Part shown: in pieces, positions 23,620 to 34,800 of the stretch
Layout: each line of letters begins with the position of its first letter
How positions within the stretch are numbered: the first letter of the stretch is position 1
Origin: Turritopsis dohrnii
Lineage: Eukaryota > Cnidaria > Hydrozoa > Anthoathecata > Oceaniidae
Direction of reading: 5' to 3'
Assembly (NCBI GenBank): GCA_027922465.2
Contig: BQMF02000814.1
Coordinates: 1 to 64,000, forward strand
Length of the DNA: 64,000 nt
Program-made: the position numbers and the translations under genes
The notes under the pieces: model-generated
What the model was told of the DNA's origin: nothing
What the model saw: the letters and a program-made list of their open reading frames with translations, nothing else
Database searches by the model: none

Positions 23620-23929
23620 GGATGGTTTCTCTTCTTAAAAAGATCGCACGGGAGAAGAGAGAAAAGGCACGTGCTAAATGAATAATAAAGTGAATAAAAA
23701 CATGTTCGATCAAAAGCGCATAAGAAAGAAATTAAATTATTAAAACAAAAGCAAAAAAATATTTTGTTTCATGACCCACTTTTTTCGTGCAAGGAAGGCT
23801 TCAGTTTTTAAACACTTTGATTGCTCGAAAAAAAGGTTCACCGATCTCAGACAGTCAGCCAAGCGTTAGGATACGTTATCTCTATTGGTTCACCAGCCAA
23901 AAAAAGTCACGTTCGATTGGGGTTGCAAT

Positions 23930-24164
23930 ACACCTTTCCCGAATTTCTGTTTAAACACCGTGTTATGGCCTAGCTTCTAAGTTTCGCCTCGTTTCTATGT
24001 TCTTTATTGTTTTTCTAATTGCATAATGTTCTCAGTAAATAATAGTTACTCGTTTTTTCAGTTCCCCAGTGGAATAATTAGAAGTAATTAAGAGTTTGAA
24101 AAAGAGGCGAAACTTAGAGGCTAGGCTATAACACGGTGTTTAAACAGAAATTCGGGAAAGGTCT
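23930..24164. mobile_element. MITE with ~60-bp near-perfect TIRs
   Basis: The left arm (acctttcccgaatttctg and onward through aagtttcgcctc) matches the reverse complement of the right arm ending gggaaaggtct, with only a few mismatches over about 60 bp. The outer 14 bp are the same as those of the 1,824-bp element at 17647-19470, so that family could be the source of the ends. Sister Helitron units lack the insert and show ggttgcaatgtatttgc at the site. Confidence 0.8.
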
Positions 24165-24279
24165 ATTTGTTTCGCACGGACGTCGCACACAAAAAAGAAA
24201 CAATTTCGCTCACAACTTAATCTACCATTTTGCGTGACTTACAAACAAACAAACAGAGAATCGGCTATTAATATATAGA

Positions 24280-25136
24280 CTAGCCGCCAAGGCGGCGTCG
24301 CTCGCCGCCCATATCCACCTGCTCTGTATCACTCTATCAATAAACGTCAAATTTCCTTATAAACGGCTCGTACAACTTGTGCTCAACCAGAAGCAGATTC
24401 GAAGTCACAACCTCTGGTAAAACCAATCTTTTATCAGTGTAACAATACACTCCAAACGTAGATTGAGAAAATTTCAACTTTTTATTAGCTTTTGTTTTAA
24501 AAAAGTTACGCGCTCTAACATGGGTGCTATCAAACAGGGGGAAAATGGTTTCTCTTCTTAAAAAGTTCACACGGAGGAGAGAAAAAAGGCACGTGCGAAA
24601 TGAATAAATAGAATACAAAACGTTCGATCAGAACGCTTAACAATTAAAAGAAGAAATTAATTTATTAAAAGAAAAGCAAAAAAAAAAAAACATTTTGTTT
24701 TGATATGATACTCTTTTTTTACCTATCGGTTTTTTAAACATTTTGATTTCTCAAAAAGAAAGTTCACCCGTCTCAGACAGTCAGGCAAGAGTTAGTGGCA
24801 AACCGAGCATATGCTGCCACGTTCTGCCACTGCTGCTTTTTGTCCAGAATGTTTAATCAGTTAGTTTCTTTGTATTTAGTTGATGTATTGTTTTCAAAGC
24901 CAAGTCAAAGTGGAATATAAAACTAACAATAATAATAAAAACAAAACGTTATTCCTATCAGTTCATCAGCCAAAAAAAGTCACGTTCGATTGGGGTTGCA
25001 ATGTATTTGCTTCCAACTCAGGTCGCACACAAAAAAAGAAATAATTTCGCTTACAACTCAATCTACCATTTTGCGTGACTTACAAACAAACAAACAAACA
25101 AACAGACAGACAGAGAATCGGCTATTAATATATAGA
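24280..25136 (-). mobile_element. Helitron-like unit, tandem array B, unit 4
   Basis: The CTAG end at 24280-24283 directly abuts the TC start of the leftmost unit. Its own minus-strand TC start is at 25136. The interior (agtcacgttcgattgggg, ttacgcgctctaacatggg and an aaac microsatellite) is shared with the other units. Confidence 0.65.
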
Positions 25137-26097
25137 CTAGCCCCCAAGGCGGCGTCGCTCGCCGCCCATATCCACCTGCTCTGTGTATCACTGTATCAAT
25201 AAACGGCAAATTACTTTATAAACGGCTCATACAACTTGGAAAAGATTCGAAGTCACAACCTCTGGTGTGCAGTCAGTGTTACATCAGTGTTACATTAACT
25301 ATTTTTCAGGCTTTTCATTATGTGTGACTTATTTATTTTTAAAAACCAATCGTTGATCAGTACAACAATACACTCAAAACGTAGGAAGAAGAACTTCCAC
25401 TTTTTATTAGCTTTTGTAAAAAAGCTTTTTTAAAAAAGTTACGCGCTCAAACATGGATGCTATCAAACAGGTCGAAAATGGTTTCTCTTCTTAAAATGTT
25501 CACACGGGAGGAGAGAAAAAATGCACGTGCTAAATGAATAAAGAGAATAAAAAAAAACGTTCGATCAGATTAAAATAGATTAAAAGAAATCGATTAAAAG
25601 AAATTAAGACAACTATTACGACAAAAGCAAAAAAAAAAAACATTTTGTTTTATGATACTTTTTTTACCTATCGGTTTTTAAACATTTTGATTGCTCAAAA
25701 AGAAAGTTCACCCGTCTCAGACAGTCAGGCAAGAGTTAGTGACAAACCGAACATGCTGCCACGTTTTGCCACTGCTGCTTTTTGTCCAAACTGTTTAATC
25801 AGTTAGTTTCTTTGTATTTAGTTGATGTACTGTTTTCAAAGCCAAGTCAACGTGGAATATAAAACTAACAGTAATATTAAAAACAAAACGTTATTCCTAT
25901 TAGTTCATCAGCCAAAAAAAGTCACGTTCGATTGGGGTTGCAATGTATTTGCTTCGAACTCACGTCGCACACACAAAAAAAATAATTTCGCTCACAACTC
26001 AATCTACCATTTTGCGTGACTTACAAACAAACAAACAAACAAACAAACAAACAAACAAATAGACAGACAGACGGAAAATCGGGTATTAATATATAGA
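25137..26097 (-). mobile_element. Helitron-like unit, tandem array B, unit 3
   Basis: 961 bp, bounded by CTAG at 25137-25140 and TC at 26097 (minus strand). The right portion carries an expanded (AAAC)n tract at 26023-26060. The GC-rich palindrome is slightly altered (cccccaaggcggcg). Confidence 0.65.
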
Positions 26098-27011
26098 CTA
26101 GCCGCCAAGGCGGCGTCGCTCGCCGCCCATGTGCACCTGCTCTGTGTCACCCCGGAGACCCCAGTAAACTTCATATTTCTTGAAAAACGGCTCGTAAAAC
26201 CTGTGTTCAGCCAGAGGCAGATTCGAAATCAAATATCAAATATCAGTTTAAACAATGGTTCCAAAAAAAACCAAATTTCATGATGTGTTACTTATTTATT
26301 TTATAAAACAATCGTTGATCAGTACAATAATACACTCAAAACGTAGGAAGAAAAAACTGCAACTTTTTATTAGCTTTTGTTTTAAAAAAGTTACGCGCTC
26401 TAACATGGGTGCTATCAAACAGGGGGAAAATGGTTTCTCTTCTTAAAAAGTTCACACGGGAGGAGAGAAAAAAGGCACGTGCTAAATGAATAAATAGAAT
26501 AAAAAAACGTTCGATCAGAACGCTTAACAATTAAAAGAAGAAATTAAATTATTAAAAGAAAAGCATAAAAAACATTTTATTTTATGATACTCTTTTTTTA
26601 CCTATCGGTTTTTAAACATTTTGGTTGCTCAAAAAAAAAGTTCACCCGTCTCAGACAGTCAGGCAAGAGTTAGTGGCAAACCGAACATGCTGCCACGTTC
26701 TGCCACTGCTGCTTTTTGTCCAAAATGTTTAATCAGTTAGTTTCTTTGTATTTAGTTGATGTACTGTTTTCAAAGCCAAGTCAACGTGGAATATAAAACT
26801 AACAATAATGATAAAAACAAAACGTTATTCCTAATAGTTCATCAGCCAAAAAAAGTCACGTTCGATTGGGGTTGCAATGTATTTGCTTCAAACTCACGTC
26901 GCACACAACAAAAGAAATAATTTCGCTCACAACTCAATCTACCATTTTGCGTGACTTAAAAACAAACAAACAAACAAACAGACAGACAGAGAATCGGCTA
27001 TTAATATATAG
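26098..27011 (-). mobile_element. Helitron-like unit, tandem array B, unit 2
   Basis: 914 bp with canonical ends (hairpin plus CTAG at 26098, TC start at 27011 on the minus strand), closely similar to unit 3 throughout. Confidence 0.65.
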
Positions 27012-27373
27012 ACTAGCCGCCAAGGCGGCGTCGCTTCCCGCCCATGTTCAGCCTGCGTTGAGTTCACGAAAAATAAAATTAAGGAATTTGCAATAATCAG
27101 TGTGCCCATGTTGTAGAGCTCGAAAAACTGATTACGGAGATATCGTCGATCAAAAGTTTTGATGACGTCACAGACCCGTCCCCCCAAAAAAATTAGACCC
27201 AAATTTTTCATCACCCCATCGCCTGTATCGCGAACCCCAAAAAACGTCAGTTATCCCTATTAGTCACCGAGATAATTTTCCCTAAACGTCGCGTTCTATT
27301 TGGGTCTCAATGGAATGGCTTCACACTGACGTCGCGTAAAAAAAAATAAGAGAATCGGCTATTGATATATAGA
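27012..27373 (-). mobile_element. Short Helitron-like unit, tandem array B, unit 1 (rightmost)
   Basis: The unit begins TCTATATATCAATAGCCG at 27373 (preceded by A) and ends with the palindromic hairpin and CTAG at 27012. Its 200-bp interior is not that of the 0.9-kb units. It matches the 555-bp units of array A in reverse (gatatcgtcgatcaaaag, tgatgacgtca, acgtcagttatcccta). It therefore bridges the two families. A truncated relative is at 33110-33450. Confidence 0.65.
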
Positions 27374-27617
27374 TGTCAATGATTGAAAATATTTTCTTAT
27401 AGCTTTAGGGAAGACTAGGTGTGCTGAGAATTATTCTGAATCATTCCATCCTAATTCTATTTTTGTGGTAGCACTTCCATTTTGCAGTTTTATTGTGAAA
27501 TTTTGATGAACAATAAAAAAGGATTTGAGATGATGGAAATAATCCTCTCTTGCAGGGTGTTCTATATATACTAGAACTATACTAGTTCTATACTTGAAAT
27601 TGACTATATATGTATTA

Positions 27618-28734
27618 CCGTTGATCGCCCTAACTTCGGATATCCTTCCTAACTTCGGACACAAAAAATCATTTCTGCAATATATATACAAACCACACCA
27701 ATAATAATCAATACTGCACTGTCAATTAAACTAAATCCGAAACGTATCTGAGCTTTCCAATGTGATTACGTACATGATTTATTAAAGCTCTATCTAAACA
27801 TCAGATCCATGGAATTCACGCAGACTTGATGTGTATGACATTGCTTTCCACATCCTGCTCACATTTATTACTTCATCTTTCCCCGTATATATTATCTGAA
27901 AGTTATAGTGTCTGTTTGGATTTTTAGAAGACTCTTAAGAAGGTCCCTTGTCACTTTTCAATTTTCCGCAGATCAACAAATACCTTATTACACGAAATTC
28001 TTAATTAAATGCAGCTTAATTTTTAGCACGGCCCACAATATTGTGGCTTGATTAACACTCGTAACCACGACTGACAACATTGAAACCTATCCATTTTGAG
28101 ATAATTAAAAAGATTTTTAGTTTCTTTGATACAAAAATTGGCAACCAGATAATCATTTCTGAATTTTGATCAAGCCAACGAAAGCCAACACGTGTGGTGA
28201 ACATTCTTTACTTGATCCATACATGAAATTTTTCATGAGTAATAGAATCCTTTCATTGCAAAAAATGAATTTATCCATTTTTGTTTTCCAACTAATTTTT
28301 CTTTAGGTGCATCTTAATTAAAAACAAATTTTTTCACAACTTAAGTACGTTGCGGCTTAATTAATGTGCAGCTGAAATTTGACCGTATTAATTAGGTACG
28401 CGGTTTAATTTCGTGTAATAAGGTATGTTCTTTCTCTAGCATTTGTGCGTTCCATTTGTTTCTGTGAATCAGGTGATATTTATTTTGATATTTATTTATT
28501 TGAAAGTTATTTGTTCCAAAAATACGCTAGGGGATATGGAATTTTTGTAAAAAAATAAAATCATAAAAAAGTTCTTTTCATTATATAACCAGTATTGCGT
28601 TTCAACATCTTTTATCTCCTTCAACTATTATTTTAGTATTTGTTGTGACTTGGTTATGTGCATTTTCCACCAGACATGTCTGTTTATTACAGTGTCTAAA
28701 GTTAGCAAGGCTGTCCAAAGTTAGGACGGTTAAC
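27618..28734. mobile_element. TIR element with doubled CCTAACTTNGGA motif in each end
   Basis: The left end (ccctaacttcgga, then tcctaacttcggacac) and the complement of the right end (tcctaactttggaca, then gctaactttagacac) form an imperfect inverted repeat of about 45 bp. Each arm holds two copies of the same ~13-bp motif. The 1.1-kb interior has no frame; part of it is a younger nested element. Confidence 0.6.
27981..28425. mobile_element. Nested MITE with 19-bp perfect TIRs
   Basis: taccttattacacgaaatt (27981-27999) is matched exactly in reverse complement at 28407-28425. TA at both borders could be a TA target duplication. It sits wholly inside the element at 27618-28734, so it is the younger insertion. 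Confidence 0.7.
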
Positions 28735-28739
28735 AGAAT

Positions 28740-31430
28740 AAAAGGCAATAAATGAACAACTCATTCAGGCAGTGTAGTGATGGTGTACCGTGAATCTTTC
28801 TAATTTTGCTGAATGCGAAAAGATTCTGATGATGAATATATATATACATATATATATATCATACTCATAAACTGTAGCAGAAACTATAGTTTGATTGACA
28901 GGTGTAGGTTTTTCATTTACAGACAGTTGAATTTGATTTGTGTTCTGAATTAGGAAAATTGACAGTACTGGCTAGTACTTTTAAAACTGGCTGCTGCAAC
29001 TCATGGCAAGCCTCCTAGTCATGTCAATACTCTACTTTGATGAAGCCTACACAGGTTTTCTTTATAAAGAGCTTTGCCTCTACTCTATGTTATATCAATA
29101 TATCTAGTCTATATTGATAGCACATTTGCTTTATGTCTGTCTGTCTGCATACTCCATCAGTTATACAAAATTTAATACAAATTTTTTCAGATTTTTTTTA
29201 ACCATAGAAAATGAAAAATTTTCCCATGAATTGTCATGAACTGGATTTTACATTTTTAGGGTTGGTTAATTGAAAAGTGATTCACCCTCACCCACCCTGA
29301 AATAGATAAATTCAGCTTTTCCCTTAAGTAAAATAATGTTTGTATATCTGTTTGCGAGTTTTTGTTAGGTCTGAATTTTGTTAAATGGGCCTATAACTTT
29401 TTACACTTTTATTTTTAGTAATCAGCAACTGCTTGGTATTGGATCTTCATTTAACTTAATGATTGATGTCCACTTAAATTGGTAGGAAGAAAAGTTCACC
29501 TGCGCGATTAGCCAAACTTGTATGCTTGTAAGAACGTAAAGCTGGAAAGTAAAAATTGAAGCTGAAATAAAATCGATTAAAGTATCTGTAATTGATGTAG
29601 TTGTTCTTGTCCATTTGATTTCTGTAAATATTACCCGACTAAGTTTTTCATTGATCGTTTTGGAAACGCGCGGGAGACCTGGTTTTTTTTCGAAACTTTT
29701 ATCGATGATTATACTCTTTCCTTTTATGTTTTTATATGAGTTTGACTTTGGTACTTCCGTTAGAAAACAATGTGCATGTGATATGTTATTGGACTTGTTA
29801 TTCAGCACTTAGGAAATTGCCTTTACGGTCTGTACGGGATATATATCCAAATATTGAATTAGAGGAAACAACTTATATGTGTGGTTAGGCTTCTCCAGTT
29901 GTCATTCGATGACTTACCTATTCAATAGTGCGTAACGTGGTTCTTTCCACCGCATGTGGTTTTAATGTATCTTTGTTTTGGGTGAATAGATTTGCATTTT
30001 CGATTTGCATGCCTACCAACCAGAAACGGGCGTAACAGGTTTTAAAAAGCAATTCTTTCGTTTTGTAAGTAAGTGATTATAATCTCTTGATTTTTGAGCA
30101 TATATTTTGCGCTGACCTTAAGGCCTATGGGCCTCTTGTTATACTTTCTTTCCTTATTACTAATTTTGATTGTGTTGTTATTTACACAAAAGTTTGGACT
30201 TAACTAATTATTATCAAAGCATAGCAGAAATTTTTAATAAAGATCTAAATTATTCTAAAGTTTTTGAAAATATTTTACTTTGCTATTTTTTCTTTTTTTA
30301 ACAATTATTTTTGACGTAGAGCTGATTTTATGGAATTATGACCTAGCAATTTCACTTTGAAGTTGTATCTTACTCTTCAATGAAGTACATCACAATTCGA
30401 AAGCCTTTCTCGAGAAGATGTTCATTGTCATGAAATCTTGCATAATCGTTATTTAAGGTGTCAATAACGTTTTAAGTTCGAAATCCTCAGAAACAAGTAC
30501 GATGTTCATATTGTCCACCTTCCAAAATATATGGGTTTACGCCAGGTGTTTCAGAGATAAATATCTGAACAAGCGCCCAGCATTTACTAAGCGCCCCTTG
30601 AGAAACTGGACGCTTAATTAAAATTTTTACTTTCTTATATCGAGAATATAAAAACTAAAACTAAAAAACTAAAAAGCCTAGCAAGACGAAACCTAACTTT
30701 TTGTTAAACCGTTTTTCAGTTTTATTTTCCAGGGGAAATTATAAAAATCAGACCGCTGTCTTTAACTTGTACAAAATTATAAAAGTTTAATAAGTGCCCA
30801 GCATTTATTTAGAGCTCCCCTTGATTAAACGTCCATGCAAAAAATCCAAAAAATTAATAAGCGACCAGGGCTTGATATTTGGATATTTGGATATTTGGTA
30901 TATAAGAGCGAAAAGAAAAAAAAACTCAAACTTTTTCGAAAAAAAATTTAAGAAATTAAAAAAAAATTAAGTAAAAACGAAAAATTCATCAGAAATACTT
31001 TGTGTAAAACTAACTATGTGTCTACCTATCTAATCTAGCTACTAAACATTTAAAAATATAGCTTTTAAAAAGTTTAACTACGAACGACTTCGATAAGTTT
31101 TCCCAACTGCAAGAGAGCTTCGAAGCACAAGACGTTACCAACAGCAAACTTTTAAAATCATCAGTTAATTACAAGCAATGCTTCGAATTTGGTGGAACTG
31201 AAGTTTTCCATTGTGTTTTTAGTGGGAAAAATGTCTTTTTTTCGTGAAAAACGGGCAAAACACTAAAATACTTATATGAAGAATGCTTTGGTAGTTTTCA
31301 TGTAAAGGCACACACGAAATTTCAAAAAACCGTTAGATCTGGACAGCAGAAATATTGTCGAAATATTTAAAGTATACCACTTATCAGGCTACAAAGCAAC
31401 CAAAAACATTTTTACTAAAATCCTTAAATT
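28740..31430. other. AT-rich DNA without recognised genes
   Basis: I looked here for the missing 5' exons of the phosphatase gene (signal peptide, earlier F5/8C exons) and found none that I can support. Overlapping frames on both strands at 29422-29812 show no domain. There is (TA)n at about 28835-28860. Confidence 0.4.
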
Positions 31431-31439
31431 ACAAAAATA

Positions 31440-31545
31440 TCGGGCGGAAAGTTTTAATGTATTTTTAATGTATAGCTTGCTGTGTGTAAAAATTGGAAAG
31501 CTTGAGCGCATGGGCATTAAAGCTACATGCTAGTTCTAGTTGTAC
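31440..31545 (-). repeat. Fragment of the GC-capped dispersed repeat (copy 3)
   Basis: On the minus strand it reads through cgctcaagc and ttacacacagcaagctatac, the left-end block of the repeats at 612 and 11440. It lies about 140 bp upstream of the first recognised phosphatase exon, so probably in an intron. Confidence 0.6.
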
Positions 31546-31685
31546 AGTTCGGCAAATGTTTTATCAATTGTGTGAATTCCAAGAACTTTTCTGTGACTTA
31601 TGTCATTAAATCCAATCTTTTTCAAAAATGTTTTTTATGAAATCCTTATATGTATATATATATTTAATTAATTATTGTAATTTAG

Positions 31686-31824
31686 CAATTCAAGCAGTTT
31701 AATGGACAGAATAACTCATTGGTAGTTAGTTGGTTTGAAAACCAACATGTATGCAAAAACATCACCATAAAATCTTTAGCCCCAAGTATTTGCATGAAGC
31801 TTAGTTTTTTGGGCTGTAACACAG
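31686..31824 (+). CDS. RPTP exon 1 (visible): end of F5/8C domain A
   Basis: The exon opens in phase 0 and contains [14 protein letters not shown] and [10 protein letters not shown], the closing strand and cysteine of a discoidin (F5/8 type C) domain. It corresponds to the third exon of domain B. It ends in phase 1 and splices in frame to 32632, giving GCNTACFEKLG. The earlier exons of this domain were not found. Confidence 0.75.
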
Positions 31825-34800
31825 GTACTTATTTAAACTCAAATGACCATCTTTTCTATTTTAATGCTGTTTTTCATTTTCTTTATTACCTCACTTCTTA
31901 GGTGGTTAGATTAGATTATTTTTCTCTCCAAATTACTTATATTTTTTAGTCCATCATTAAAAAATAAGGATTTTTAGCGTTATAATATGGTTGTTTGTTT
32001 TCACAAAGTGTTACCTTTGATATCACAATTCAAGAACCCAGCTGGGAAAGTTACGTTGAGAATACATTATTTCGACGTCCTTACTGACGTTGCTATGACG
32101 TCGTGAATAGGTGTAAAATTCCATTTGTTCGAATAACCATTGTTCCATGGACACAGATTGGTGTTTAGGGGACTTGGAGCTTGACAAAGTCAGGATAACA
32201 ACTAAAAAGACGTTGTCGACGATTTTAGTTTTTTCAAAGATCAAACGTGTTTACATAGTATCTGAATAGAAATTAGCGAATGACGCATGACTGAAAGAAA
32301 AATACGAATAAAGATAAGCAACGTTTAGTGGATCTTCGAAAAAGATCGCCTGTTTTGAACAAAATATATTCATTAAAAAAAGGTTGAGTAGAACATAAAA
32401 ACGTGTTTTCTGGAAAATGTACTTCTAAATTTGAATTTTTGACACCAGAAACTTAATCTTTGATAAAAATTACATAGGAGTTGCTAAAAAACATTTTTCC
32501 TACCTTTTGAGCAAAGAAGTTAGAGACTATTCTTAATATATATATATATATGTATATATATATCTGACTCTTTGTGATCTTTGCATTGACTTTAAAATTA
32601 TTCATGACAAAGTTTTGACAATTTTTTTCAGCTTGTTTTGAGAAGCTTGGAATTGAGAATGGAGGTGATAACATTCAGTTAAATGGCTCCAAATCACCAA
32701 ATGTTCTAGAAAGTGCTGCAGAAGGACGACTGAATAATCGAAACTCATGGAGGAGCTTAAGTATGTATACCTCAGTAGACATTGTCAGTATCAGATTATT
32801 TAAGAATCATTTTTCTGAAATGAAGACAGAGTAGTAGGAAAAAGATGAGAGTGTTTCTCCAAACCGTGTCTATATATTCGTAAAAAGTACAAGTCAATAG
32901 GCTAATATAATTAAAAAAGGTGAAACGAAACCTTTTGACATCAGCGCACAATGTACCTTTCCAATTGCGGCGCATAGTTATCGGATCGAGTGGGACTTGA
33001 ACCCACGACCTCTTGCTTGGCGGACTTTTTGCCTCTGAAAAACAGGGAACGATGATTTTGAATAAGGATTCGTCAACCAAGACCAAGCAAAAATTTTTTA
33101 AAGTAGCATTGGCGTGAGGAATCATTTCATCGCATCCCCAATCGAACGCAGCGTTTATGGCAAAATATCTGCAAAATCGGTAGGAATAGATGATGTCTTT
33201 TGGGATCCGCGATACAGGTAAAAAGATGACGAAAAATTTGGGCCTAAGTTTTTTGGATGATCGCCGATATCTCTATAACGGTTGGTCGTAGCAAAACGGT
33301 CCCATATATTTTTTTGATCAGTTTTTCAAGCTCTACAACATAGGCACACTTATCATTGCCAATTCCTTGATTTTTTTTGTGAACTTCTTTTTGGGGATTA
33401 CACAACGCAGGATGAACATTGGTGGCGAGCGACGACGCCTTGGCGGTTAGTTGATTATGAATTTGTAAATACTATTTCACTGAATTATGAGTATAAAGTA
33501 ATGCCAATTTTCAATCTGAAGGAGGTACTGTATTTCCTCTTCGTAGTACCTTCCACATCTCTCCCTTTAGAAGATCTAAAGTTACAATAAAAACTAATGT
33601 ACAGTATAACATTCGCATAGTTTTTCAGAGTGAAGCTGAATGTTGAAATTGCAAATAGTATTTATTTTGACACCTCTCACAATTTTATTTAAAGGCTTCT
33701 TTGACATAATTTAGTAGGGGGGGACATGTATATAACCTTTGAGAACAAATGAATAGTGGAATATGCATGTTTTGTGTAGGGGCAGGTGTAGGGGCAGGTA
33801 GAGACAGCACCTTGTAGTCCTACTTCTTCTACTAGTGTAGATGTGCTTCTTGATGACACTGGTGATGTTTTGCCTGATATTGCCTCAGAACTGACGTGGA
33901 TTTGCCTTCTCTAAACATAACTTCCAAGATGGTTGCATATGTTGTTAGTTATCTTGACGCTTCTAAGGTTACTGGTCCCGACGAACTCTCTCTCATACCC
34001 TGTGGGCTACTCAGGAAGTGCATCGATGAATCTTGTTTTCCTTCTTGTTTGAAGATTGCTTTTGTTGTGCCTGTTTACAAACATTCTGGTGAGAGATTGG
34101 ACCCCTATAGTATCGTCCTATTAGTCTGCTCTCTATCATTAGTAAGGTCTTCGAATCATTGATCAACTCTTCCATCACCCATCATCTGAAATCTCTCCAT
34201 CTGTTCTTTGATCACCAGTACAGTTTTCGTTCTGGCCGTTTCACTGTTGATGCTCTGACCGTCATCTCTGAACGCGTATGTCAGTCCCTCAATGCTGGTG
34301 GTGAGACGCAGGCTTATCCTCTAGACATCTCCAAGGCATTCAACAAGGTTTGGCATCGTAGCCTTCTTCACAAGTTGAAGTGTTATGACTTTTCTGGTTC
34401 ACTTTTGAAGCTTATTAAGTCCTTACTTATTGGCAGGAGTATTAAGGTGGTTCTCGATGGTCAGTCGTCTTCTTTTTACCCTATTAATTCAGGGGTGCCT
34501 CAAGGTTCTGTTCTTGGTCCAACACTCCTTCTCATTTTCATCAGCGACCTTCTTGATTGTATTCTCAGTAAACTTGCTGTTAACAACTTGCTGTTAAGAA
34601 CTTTTATTCATCTACGTTGTTTCCTCGGACTGTTCGCCTCTTGAATTCTGTCCCTCATAGTTGTTTTCCTGCTGAGTATGATTTACAATCTTTTAAATCC
34701 ATCTACTTTGCTCTGTCTTTATAAATCTTTTTCCTTTTCTCATCTTTCTCATCTGTCTTTATAACTCTTCTTCCTTTTCTTGCAGGGAGCAACCCATTTA

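Larger units (their letters stand above)
22489..24279 (-). mobile_element. Helitron-like unit, tandem array B, unit 5 (leftmost, enlarged)
   Basis: On the minus strand the unit starts TCTATATATTAATAGCCG at 24279 and ends with the hairpin CCGCC-TT-GGCGG immediately before CTAG (22489-22492), followed by T. It is longer than its neighbours because it contains a MITE (23930-24164) and the extra repeat shared with 9585-9750. It also carries the 38-nt poly-G. No replication protein is encoded. Confidence 0.62.

Noticed and set aside
23462..23713. Poly-glycine or poly-proline proteins on either strand
   Set aside because: They derive from the 38-nt poly-G tract; the flanking frame is Helitron-like repeat.
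29422..29812. Overlapping frames on both strands (128 and 65 codons)
   Set aside because: No recognisable domain, no splice context fitting the phosphatase; the sequence resembles neither F5/8C nor a signal peptide exon.
32988..33006. tRNA gene
   Set aside because: Only the B box/T arm is convincing; no A box, acceptor stem or anticodon loop could be folded.
34730..34800. Extra phosphatase exon after the strong acceptor cttgcag near 34787
   Set aside because: It follows the LINE's pyrimidine-rich tail; the sequence after it does not fit the F5/8C domain, whose exons at 32760 and 34924 join in frame without it.
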